This document shows positions 1 to 8,060 of a stretch of DNA of 37,050 nucleotides, in pieces. How positions within the stretch are numbered: position 1 is the stretch's first letter; each line of letters starts with the position of its first letter. The notes under the pieces were generated by a model. The model had not been told where the DNA came from. It ran no database searches and worked only from the letters and a program-made list of their open reading frames with translations. The position numbers and the translations under genes are program-made. The stretch spans positions 141,535 through 178,584 of the forward strand of contig JANBTH010000002.1 of assembly GCA_027578815.1 (NCBI GenBank), read 5' to 3'. This stretch comes from Coemansia sp. RSA 1804 (Eukaryota > Kickxellomycota > Kickxellomycetes > Kickxellales > Kickxellaceae).

Positions 1-11
1 CGCGAGCAAAG

Positions 12-2081
12 ATGGCGGCATGCCGGCATCCAGGCCGCGGACTAACACTGCTTCTCGCGCTCGCGCCGCTGCTGGCACGCCAGGCGCGCGGGATAACAGC
101 AAGCCGGTTCCACTTCAAGCTGAACCAGCTGTACGAGGTGGGCGTGGGGCTGGAGGAGCTGCGCGGGGCGCCGGCGGCATTCGGCGACTTCAGCGGCACG
201 CAGCGGACCGATCTGCTGGTGACCAGCGCGGACCAAACAGCGCTGGAGCTGTGGGAGTGGGTCCCCGCAAGCAGGGTGTTTGCGCACAAGCAGTCGGCCG
301 ACATCAAACTCGACCAGAAGAACGTCTGGATCAGCAACGTCATCACCGGCGACTTCAACATGGACGGCAAGCTGGATGTCATTATCCAGGGCGCCAGAAC
401 CAAGTCGCCCGCGGGGTCGTTTGAAAAGGACGAGGTGCCCATGTGGCTGTACTACGGCGATGGCGAGTCTGGGTTCCGGCTGGCCGAGACGCTGGACTCG
501 GCCGCCGGCGCGCTGCCGTTTGTGCTCGACTACAGCGGGAACGGCGCAATGGACCTGCTGGGCGTGCCGTTTGATGCGGGCGCGGCGGCGGGGTTCCCGA
601 GCCCGATCGGCGTGTGGGCCAGGAGCCCGGATCCAGAGGCGTCCTTGGCGGATCCGGATGGCGGCGAGGAGAGGCAGAGCGAGGGCCGGCGGCAGTTCAG
701 CCTCGTGGCCTTCGAGTCGCCCTCTCTCAACACTACGCAGCAGATGTGCCGCCCGGCGGATCCGCACTCGAGTGCGTTCGTGGATCTGGACGGCGACTGC
801 CTGGCCGACCTGTTCGTGGTGTGCGAGGGCGGCGAGGAGTACCAGATCTGGCGCAACGCGGGGCCCGCGGGGTTCGCGTACTCGCAGACCGGAAAGCTCC
901 CGTCCAACGCGGGGCCCGTGTCGTTCGCCGACATCAACGCCGACGGCAGCATCGACATGGTGGTTCCGATCCTCGGAAGGTCGCAGATATACATCCTGTA
1001 CAACCAGCAGCGGCCCCTCTGCGTGGGCGCGCACAAGAAAGGCGGCGGGGGTTGTCGCGAGTACAGGCGGATATGCGAGGCGGACCCCGACTTCTCGTTT
1101 GCGCTGCAGAGCGCCCAGATCGTCGATGTGGCCCGGTTCTGGCCCGGCGAGACGCTGCTGGATGCGGCGGATGACGGCCTGGTTGGGTTCCGGGCGCCTC
1201 CGCCCGTTCGGCTGGGCGACACCAACCTCGACGGCCACCCCGACATGGTGTTTGTGACGAAGTCGGGCAGCGGCAGGGGCGGCAAGGGCAACCGGGTGCG
1301 GATGCTGCGATCCGCGGAGTGCGACGAGCGGTCCGGCGACGGCAAGGCCAGCGGATGCAGACTCTCTGCTGCTGGAGTTGAGCAGCGCGCGTTCTCGCCA
1401 ATCAGAGACGGCGTGGCCGTGCTGGAGAAGCTCGACCGCGTGCAGGGCGTGGCGCTTCTGGATCTGGACAGCACCGGAACCGTGGATCTGCTGGTGCAGT
1501 ACCGCGACTCCGCCGGGAACCAGCGGCTGACGGCCATCTACAACAACTTCTTCACCGACGCCTTCTTCATCAAGGCCGAGGCCTGCGCCACCTCGGCTGG
1601 CGCCGGCCAACGCGCAGCCGGCGGCCGCTCGTCGTACGCAGCCTACATGCCCGGCGCATCGTTCAAGTACCTGCTGGTCAGCGATTCGGGCGTCAAGCAT
1701 GTCGCCCAGGCCGTGCTGGCCCCGCAGTCCGCGTACCGCGCGCTGTGCACGCCCTACGCGGTCATCGGAATCGGACGCACCAACAACTACATCGAGGACT
1801 TCTCTGTCGGCTCAACCAGCCCGCGCGGCCACAACGTCAAGTCCTTCGAGGGCCTGATTCCCAACTCCCAGGTCGTCGTGTTCCCCGTCAACACGACCTC
1901 CGACTGGCGGCTCGAGCTGTACATGAACCGGTCCGAGTCCACGCCCTACATCCTGGCCACGCTGCTGTCGTCCATGCTTGTTCTCGGAATCACCGTGTTT
2001 GCGCTCGGGGCGCTTGAGCGCAAGGCCGACCGGAGGGAGAAGGAGAGGGCGCTGCATTCCATCAACTTTGACGCGCTCTAG
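12..2081 (+). CDS. ITFG1/TIP-like FG-GAP repeat type I membrane protein
   Basis: A 689-residue protein with an N-terminal signal peptide (hydrophobic to about residue 27), a long extracytoplasmic region, one transmembrane helix near residues 644-668 and a short basic cytoplasmic tail. The lumenal part carries Ca-binding FG-GAP/beta-propeller loops of the DxNxDGxxD type, starting near residues 114 (DFNMDGKLD), 258 (DLDGDCLAD), 307 (DINADGSID) and 403 (DTNLDGHPD), plus a degenerate one near 484. Order, length and topology match the T-cell immunomodulatory protein/LINKIN family (ITFG1), whose animal members are surface or secretory-pathway proteins; the fungal role is not known to me. The ATG at 12 is the first in the window and gives a good signal peptide, but only 11 bases precede it, so an upstream exon cannot be excluded. 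Very GC-rich coding with no intron seen. It converges on the endosulfine gene. Confidence 0.85.
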   Translation: MAACRHPGRGLTLLLALAPLLARQARGITASRFHFKLNQLYEVGVGLEELRGAPAAFGDFSGTQRTDLLVTSADQTALELWEWVPASRVFAHKQSADIKLDQKNVWISNVITGDFNMDGKLDVIIQGARTKSPAGSFEKDEVPMWLYYGDGESGFRLAETLDSAAGALPFVLDYSGNGAMDLLGVPFDAGAAAGFPSPIGVWARSPDPEASLADPDGGEERQSEGRRQFSLVAFESPSLNTTQQMCRPADPHSSAFVDLDGDCLADLFVVCEGGEEYQIWRNAGPAGFAYSQTGKLPSNAGPVSFADINADGSIDMVVPILGRSQIYILYNQQRPLCVGAHKKGGGGCREYRRICEADPDFSFALQSAQIVDVARFWPGETLLDAADDGLVGFRAPPPVRLGDTNLDGHPDMVFVTKSGSGRGGKGNRVRMLRSAECDERSGDGKASGCRLSAAGVEQRAFSPIRDGVAVLEKLDRVQGVALLDLDSTGTVDLLVQYRDSAGNQRLTAIYNNFFTDAFFIKAEACATSAGAGQRAAGGRSSYAAYMPGASFKYLLVSDSGVKHVAQAVLAPQSAYRALCTPYAVIGIGRTNNYIEDFSVGSTSPRGHNVKSFEGLIPNSQVVVFPVNTTSDWRLELYMNRSESTPYILATLLSSMLVLGITVFALGALERKADRREKERALHSINFDAL

Positions 2082-2469
2082 AATGCCATCCATCCACCCA
2101 CCCACCCACAGGCACAGATGCTTCAGTGAGGATAAAAAAAATTAACCATGCTCCGGTAGACAACAACATCAAACTTGCTTAAAGATAAAGAAATAGTAAA
2201 GATTAAAAGAAACCTGGGGGGGGGAAGGGAGGGGGAAAGGGTGGAAGAGAAAAAAAGAAAGTTGGTACAGTTTTTCCATAGTGTGCGTGTGTGTGTTTTT
2301 CTCATGCTTTTTTCCCTTGTCGGTGGGGGGTCCCACACCTCTCTCTTCTCCTTTCAGCTCAGACACAAGAGCTCATTGCTTACCGCCAGGTCAGCAGGGC
2401 GAGAAAGCGAGTGGATGTCCGCGCAGAGCTCACAATGAGCGAGCAGGAGGGGAGAAGAAGGCAGCTCAC
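2082..2469. other. Convergent 3' intergenic region with G-run cluster
   Basis: This 388-base spacer lies between the stop codons of two convergent genes and must hold both polyadenylation regions. It is A-rich on the plus strand after the ITFG1-like stop. It contains a dense G-run cluster at 2216-2241 (runs of 9, 3, 5 and 3 G separated by 1-3 bases). Short open frames here look like chance; none resembles a known family. Confidence 0.6.
2216..2241 (+). other. Potential G-quadruplex motif
   Basis: Four G tracts of at least three bases (9, 3, 5, 3) are separated by AA, A and AAA, which satisfies the usual G3+N1-7 quadruplex pattern. It would be in the sense RNA of the ITFG1-like 3' UTR and on the template strand of the convergent endosulfine gene. 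That it folds or matters is inference. Confidence 0.5.
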
Positions 2470-3298
2470 TTAGTCCTTGACGCGGTACTGCGTGCCGGCC
2501 ACCTGCGACACGCGGCGGGTGAATGCAGGCCGCGCAGGCGGAGTGCTGCCGCTGGCGCTGGCAGGAGCAGCGGAGGCAGCATCGGACGGCAGCGAGGTGG
2601 CGGCGGGAGCCCCAAACGGCATTCTGAAGGCAGCAGCAGCATCCTCACCAGCGCTAGCAGAAGCAGCAGAAGCAGCAGTAGCAGCAGCAGCAGCAGCCGT
2701 AGGCTGGATGGCAGAGGCTGCGCTGGTCTCGGTCGCAAGGCACGACGGATTAACCATGGTACTTGTCGGCGAGTCGGTGTTAACAATAGCGACGCCCGGC
2801 GATCCGCCAGCAAGAGTCTGCAGAGAAGAAGGAGAAGCTGCTTCTGCTGCCTCGGTTGATTCACCCGCCGACTCGCCAACACCAACAACCGGTGCGGCCG
2901 GCGGAGGCGCCGACACGTAGTGCGGAATCGAGTTTGGCGACGGGTGGTCGTGGCCGACGTTCTGAACCTCCTTGTTTCCTGCCTTCGATAGCGCGTAGTC
3001 TCCGCTGTCAAAGTACTTGCGCTCCTTCAGCCGCGACTGTCTGGCTATCGGTCTGCTTGGGAACTGCCCGTATTTGCTCAGGTTCTTCTTTTCTTCCTCT
3101 GACAGCGACTACAACCCATCATGGGTTTGTTGGTGTTATGAAAGTCAGGGGGGGGGGAACATTGAGTGTAATTAGAATTCGTGTCAATTAACAGTAATTC
3201 AGTTGGGCTGAGTGCCCGCATTCAATAGCACGCAAGCACGCAAGCAGGCAGCAGTTACTTACCTTCATGTCGATTTTGTTGTGCATTCTCGGAATCAT
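2470..3298 (-). CDS. IGO1: Endosulfine (Igo1/ENSA/ARPP19 family), two coding exons
   Basis: Small PP2A-B55 inhibitor activated by Greatwall/Rim15 phosphorylation. Coding exon 1 is 3298-3263 (12 codons from ATG), the intron is 3262-3109 (GTAAGT donor, TAG acceptor), and exon 2 is 3108-2470 including TAA, giving about 224 residues. The join is phase 0 and reads KIDMK-SLSEEEKK, then KYGQFP and LKERKYFDSGDYALSKAG, the endosulfine signature; the Greatwall target serine is Ser47 in FDSGDY. The C-terminal half is a low-complexity Ala/Ser/Pro region longer than in yeast. It ends in RRVSQVAG, a PKA-type site (Ser213) placed like the C-terminal PKA site of ENSA/ARPP19. A single-exon reading would begin at a GTG and lose the signature motif. 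It is divergent from the CIP2A-like gene. Another start at Met5 is possible. Confidence 0.85.
3109..3262 (-). other. Intron in endosulfine gene
   Basis: A 154-base intron read on the minus strand: AAG|GTAAGT at the donor (exon ends at 3263) and TTGTAG| at the acceptor (exon begins at 3108). Removing it joins the KIDMK and SLSEEEKK segments in frame, which reproduces the conserved endosulfine N-terminal region. Confidence 0.8.
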
Positions 3299-3315
3299 TG
3301 TGAAGCGGCCAAATG

Positions 3316-3794
3316 CTATAGCTGTGCAAAAATAAAGACAAGAATAAAAGAAGAATAAAAGGAAAGGAAAAGAGAGGGCTGAATTGAGGTCAGAAAATTG
3401 AGCTATCTTCCTACACAGCTGTCAAGTGGGGGGAAAAGAGGAATGAAACTGAAATTTAATAGAAAGAAAAAGAAAAATGGTCAGTTGAGCCGTCTTGCTC
3501 TTCCGTTATTATTTCTTTTGGGCGTCGGGTCTTGAGAACAAGGTAGCAAAAGTGGTGGGGAGTGCAAGTTGAATTGAAAACATTCAAAGTCAGAAGAATA
3601 AACCTAAAAAAAACCAGCAAGAGCAAAAAAATGTAGAATGAAAAAAGAAAGAGAGAGATAAAGTCTTCTCTGTCTTTTTTCCTTTTTTCCTTTTTCCTCT
3701 CCCCAAAGAGAAAGATCAAAACAAGGTTGTTCTTTTTTCCTCTTCTTTGTAGTAAAAGAAATGCCCGAGCTGGTTCACGCAAGAAGATACATAC
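3316..3794 (-). other. Possible 5' UTR intron of endosulfine gene
   Basis: On the minus strand a strong donor (CCAG|GTATGT, exon ending at 3795) faces an acceptor (CTATAG| at 3316) just upstream of the endosulfine ATG. The upstream segment holds in-frame stops and no useful ATG, so it would be a noncoding first exon. No other gene is apparent in this AT-rich stretch. Only transcript data can settle this. Confidence 0.35.
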
Positions 3795-3795
3795 C

Positions 3796-4490
3796 TGGAT
3801 ACTTTTTTATATATAATGGCTAAATGGGTGGGTGGGTTCTTTATTTCGTAGAGTACAGGGCATGTAATATCGCATACACGGGGCTATTGAAACAAGAGAA
3901 GGGCGCTAGTGGATTAAAAGACGTTTTTAGTGAAAAGGTGAGAAAACAATTGCTTTTGCTTCTTTTCCATTGTTCTCAGCAGCCAGCAACCACAGATCCA
4001 GCGGAAATGAATGAAAGGAAAAATAATTGGAATATAACACCCTCAATGTCCTCCTCCATTGGCTGCAGAAAAAGAGCAGCAGACATCATCATGGCTCCGT
4101 CCCAGAAGAAAGAAAGGGAAAAAGAAGCACAGACAACAACGCAATTCGTATTTTTCCTCGTTCTCCCCCCTTATCCCCCTTTCTTTTTCCTTTGAACACA
4201 CGAGCTACGCAACAACAAATTCCAGCTAAAAAGAGCTGTGCATTCTGCAGCATCGACTGGTAACGTGACACTCCATTATGCTGGCTCTCCGACTTGATCT
4301 GATTGACATTGAGGCGATCCCCCAGAGCAAAGCGCTGATGAGGGGGTCTGAATGTTTTTTTTTTTCATTTCGCTTTCACTTCTGTTTACTCTAAAACAAA
4401 AGCTTCTGTCTTTTTTCTTGTTATTATTACAGTATTGCATTTCTTTTCATTCTTCTTTTCATTTTTGTCACAAATAAATACACTTTTCTG
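3796..4490. promoter_or_regulatory. Shared divergent promoter region, endosulfine / CIP2A-like
   Basis: Upstream DNA of two divergent genes. On the plus strand a strong acceptor-like sequence (long pyrimidine tract, then TTATTATTACAG ending at 4432, with CTCTAAAAC about 40 bases upstream as a possible branch site) suggests a 5' UTR intron in the 4491 gene; a candidate donor is CTG|GTAACG at about 4260. Within it, CCCCC at about 4320 can pair with GGGGG at about 4345, followed by a long T run. No protein gene is convincing. Confidence 0.35.
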
Positions 4491-5390
4491 ATGATGGGCG
4501 CAGCAGAAACAGAAGCAGCAGCTGCAAAAGGTGATCCATTGCACCAGATAGCAGCGGTGCTTGGGAAGAAGAGCACCACACCCGCCAGCAGCACCGCCAA
4601 ACTACACGCTCTCTACCAGCATTCGCCGGATATTCGCGCAACACTACGACTGGTCGACCCAGCGTACATGGATATCCTAACAACTTCTGCTGTGGCCACA
4701 GCGGAGGATTCCAATGTCGGTGGTGTGGGAACACGGGTTGTGCGTCTGCTGACCTCGCAGGTACTTCAGGGAAACAGTACTGCAGCAGAGATGCTTTCGG
4801 ATATTCTGAACAATGCGTGTGGAGGGCACGCAAATTCTGCTGCAGAGCCGACAATGGGGGCTGTTGAGCTGTGTGCGCTCAGGGAAAGTGTTGTGCAAGC
4901 CATGGCGCACCGTGTCAGAGACGGAGAACCTGCTGACGATTCTGGCTCGTTTGCACGGCTACTCAGTGCAATCGAACACATTGCCGCCACAACTACCCCA
5001 ACTGCTGCTAATTCCGCGCAGAACGGCCGCTGCAGCACGTGTTTGCTTGTCAACGAGGTTGCCGATGCCCTTGTCGAGTTTGACGTTGCAAAACTGGTTG
5101 CCGAACAATCAGCAATCGGTACCAACGCATCAGCAGCTGTCGCTTTTGACAAAATGTCCCAGCTCCTGCGGCTTCTGACATTTGCTATTGAGCAGTACGG
5201 AGACCACGCAATCCGCGCACTATCGGGACATCCATCGCTGCGCACGCTGGCCCGCTGTATCATCAAGATGCTCAGCGTGCCAGTGCCGCTGGTTGCTGCG
5301 CCAGCGCTCTATGCGCTCACGTTGCTGGTTCTGTATCCAAACGACGGGAACCTATCGTCGGCCCAGCAGCAGGTCTCTTGTTTACCAGTT

Positions 5391-5463
<73 letters not shown>

Positions 5464-6977
5464 TGCAGAGTCTGTCGCAGAACCTGATGGCAAAACTGTT
5501 TGACGTCGACCATATTGAGCGCACGCTTACGCTGGTGGTAGATTTCTGTCTGAACTGCCAAGAGCCCAGCGGAGTGGGGAGTCAAGAGCAACAGCAACAA
5601 CAATTGCAGGAGCCCTCGAACGATACTGCTGGTGAAGCAAAACCAAATCATAGCGGTACCATAGTAAACGGGGCAGTGGCCAACGATCTCCTGGTTCTCG
5701 ATGCGGTTTCTGGAATAATCGGTGCTATCGTGCGAAGCGACAACACTTCAGATGCTGCCGGTACTACAAGAGACCTGTTCTACCAGTCGACTTCCATCAT
5801 CAGCGCAATCACTCACCTGCAGCACCTCTCTACCTACGACCACCGGTACTTGACGCCGCTGCTATCGATTGTTGGGTCGATTGTTTCTGTATCCACAGCC
5901 AGCAGAAACAGCAACAACAGAAATAATGGCGGAGGAATCTCAAGGTCGTCACCGCTACTGCAAGCCCTATTTGCCAGGGTTGGTTGTAGTAATCCTGGGC
6001 CAGAATCCTCTTCTTCTCCTTTACCGGTGTCTCGAAACAGCGATGGCGAAGAAAGTATAGTCGAGGAAATAACCGAGTTTGTCACCCTTTGTGTCGAGGA
6101 CTCTGTGGACGTGATGTTGCCGTTTCCAATAACCATAGGCGGCAAAGTACTTGGACTAGAGCAGAAGGAAGACAACAACAACAGCCAGCAGCAGCAGCAG
6201 CAGATGCAGCAGATGCAGCAGATGCAGCCAACATGGTGGCTGTATACGAGTTTTGAGGAAGGCAGCTACGGCTGGTTCTTCAATTCCAGCCGGAACGACC
6301 GGCAGCGCATAGGCTCATCGCTGGCGTGTCTGCTTAGGAGTCTAGGAAACAACGGAACCCAACCAGACGCCATGTACAGGATCCTGGATACCGTTGTCAG
6401 GCCGTACTTGACAACCAGTGTTGCGACCAGCACCCGCGGCAATGGTGCTGCTTATGGATTAGATAAAGATGGTTTCGGATTGGATGGAGATGCGTTGGAG
6501 AACCGGCGGCTTGCGCAGTACTTGGCGTACGTGGGCTGCCACTACTGGATCGTCAGACCCGTTCTGCTGCTGGCGGTGGATCTGGCACACGGCATCAGCA
6601 AGGGAGCAGAAACAGCAAGAAGCGGCTTGGCATCGCACCCGCAGCATGACAAGGAGCTACGGAGCCTGTTTGCCTGGGCAGAGCGGACCCTTGGCTCCAA
6701 ACAGAGCGTCGACATCTGTAGCTCTGCAGCATTGTTCTTTGGTACTGGCAAGCCCAACGACCACGACGACGACGACGACGAAGATGGTGAGGATGAAAAT
6801 GGTGGTGATTTCTCCCAATCCACCCATCTCTCTCCTGCGCCGTATCGAGAGGAACGAGGTGGTGCAGCGGAAACAGCAGCAACTCCAGACAGTGCATTCA
6901 GCTCCCCGAGCGCTTCATTGAAGCACAGGAAGAGCGCACGCGACACTATTGACATTGCCGAGCTGCACAGAGCAAAT

Positions 6978-7008
<31 letters not shown>

Positions 7009-7934
7009 GCAACGGTGGGCTGCAGAATGGGACGGGACCTAAACAGGTGCTGGGGCTGGGAATAACAACAACAACGGAGCAACCAGTGCCAGAGCATAAG
7101 AGAAGAAGTGAAAGATGGCAGGAGGCCCAGACATTCCTCCTCGACCACTGGAAACGTACCTGCGAAGCAGACCTTGCCCAGCTGCTTGTCCGGCTCTCCA
7201 CGGCATTAATGCATCCCGAGGGCGAAAAGAAGGAGCAAGATAACAACGAATACCGACGTTCTCCCAATGCGCACGACTGGGCGCTGGCGCTTGTTGATCT
7301 GCATTCCCGCCACATGAGCGCCAGAGAGGCAGCGGAGACGGCGCTGCAGCAAGTGCTGCACACGAAGCAAGAGGAGCTGGCCGAGGCCGATGACCGAGCA
7401 GCAGCGCTTCTCGGCGAACTGCAGAGAGTGCAGAACCACAGCAGCGAGCTGTCCAGAGCCATTGAGCGGCACCAGGCGATCCACGGCGAGATGGAGCAGG
7501 AGAGCAAGCGGATGAGAACCAGTCTGGACGACCTGCGAGGAGCGCACAACCAGGCGCTGGCGGATGCTGCCGAATGGAAGGACGAGTGCACGGCTACCCG
7601 CGACCTTCTTGACAGGAGCGAAGGCGAAGGCAAAAGGACTCGCGAGCTGTGGGAGCAGCTGACGGAGACGCACGGCCGGCTGGAGCGCGAGTACGGGCGC
7701 GAGCAGGATATGTGGAACACGCGGAGCGTGGAAATGGCCAGAAGCAACAAGGAGCTGGAGCTGGCGCTGGCCAATGCCGTTGCCAGGCTGCGCGATCTGG
7801 AGGCGCAGGCCGATCTGGACCGATCTGTCAGCAATGAGCTGCGTCGCCAGAACGGCGCCATGGCCGTGCGTCTGGCGGAGTTTGCAAAGCTCTCGGAGAC
7901 CCTGCACACTCTGTCGCGGATCCACCCGCAATAA
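4491..7934 (+). CDS. Armadillo plus C-terminal coiled-coil protein, CIP2A-like
   Basis: An 1147-residue protein. Residues about 1-800 are helical and repeat-like, consistent with armadillo/HEAT folding, but are broken by low-complexity insertions: 24 Ser from (TCG)24, Gln/Met tracts near residue 565, an acidic Asp/Glu stretch near 760 and 11 Asn near 829. Residues about 920-1140 form a charged heptad-rich coiled coil beginning after a DWALALVDLHSRH segment and ending ETLHTLSRIHPQ. This architecture, the coiled-coil entry and the ending recall animal CIP2A (ARM domain, coiled coil, terminal MIHSLS-like motif), an inhibitor of PP2A-B56. The resemblance is remembered pattern, not an alignment. 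An alternative is another ARM/coiled-coil tether such as Uso1/p115, but the acidic tail typical of that family is absent. ATG-ATG start; the second Met is equally possible. Ends 126 bases from the convergent FOX2 stop. Confidence 0.5.
5391..5462 (+). repeat. (TCG)24 microsatellite coding poly-Ser
   Basis: Twenty-four uninterrupted TCG codons inside the CIP2A-like gene, giving 24 consecutive serines between predicted helical repeats. Purity implies recent expansion and likely length polymorphism. Confidence 0.95.
6975..7013 (+). repeat. AAC repeat coding poly-Asn
   Basis: One AAT and then AAC codons give 11 consecutive Asn, followed by Ser-Asn, in a disordered linker before the coiled coil of the CIP2A-like protein. 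Confidence 0.9.
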
Positions 7935-8060
7935 TACAGGCGGCACAGCTCGCCCGCAAAGAGAGCAAATTCCGCCAGCAAGTTTCTAGCTAGGCTAAAC
8001 AATATATAAGCAAACGAACAAGAGAAAAAATAAGTAAATAGGGATGGTTCCTTTCCTTCC

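Noticed and set aside
42..1700. A 552-codon open frame on the minus strand opposite the ITFG1-like gene
   Set aside because: Antisense shadow of a GC-rich gene: stop codons are rare in this frame because of G/C third positions. No domain and Arg/His/Ala/Leu-rich composition.
2477..2920. Ala-rich plus-strand frame over the endosulfine exon
   Set aside because: Complement of low-complexity coding sequence; the minus strand contains the endosulfine motif with proper splice sites.
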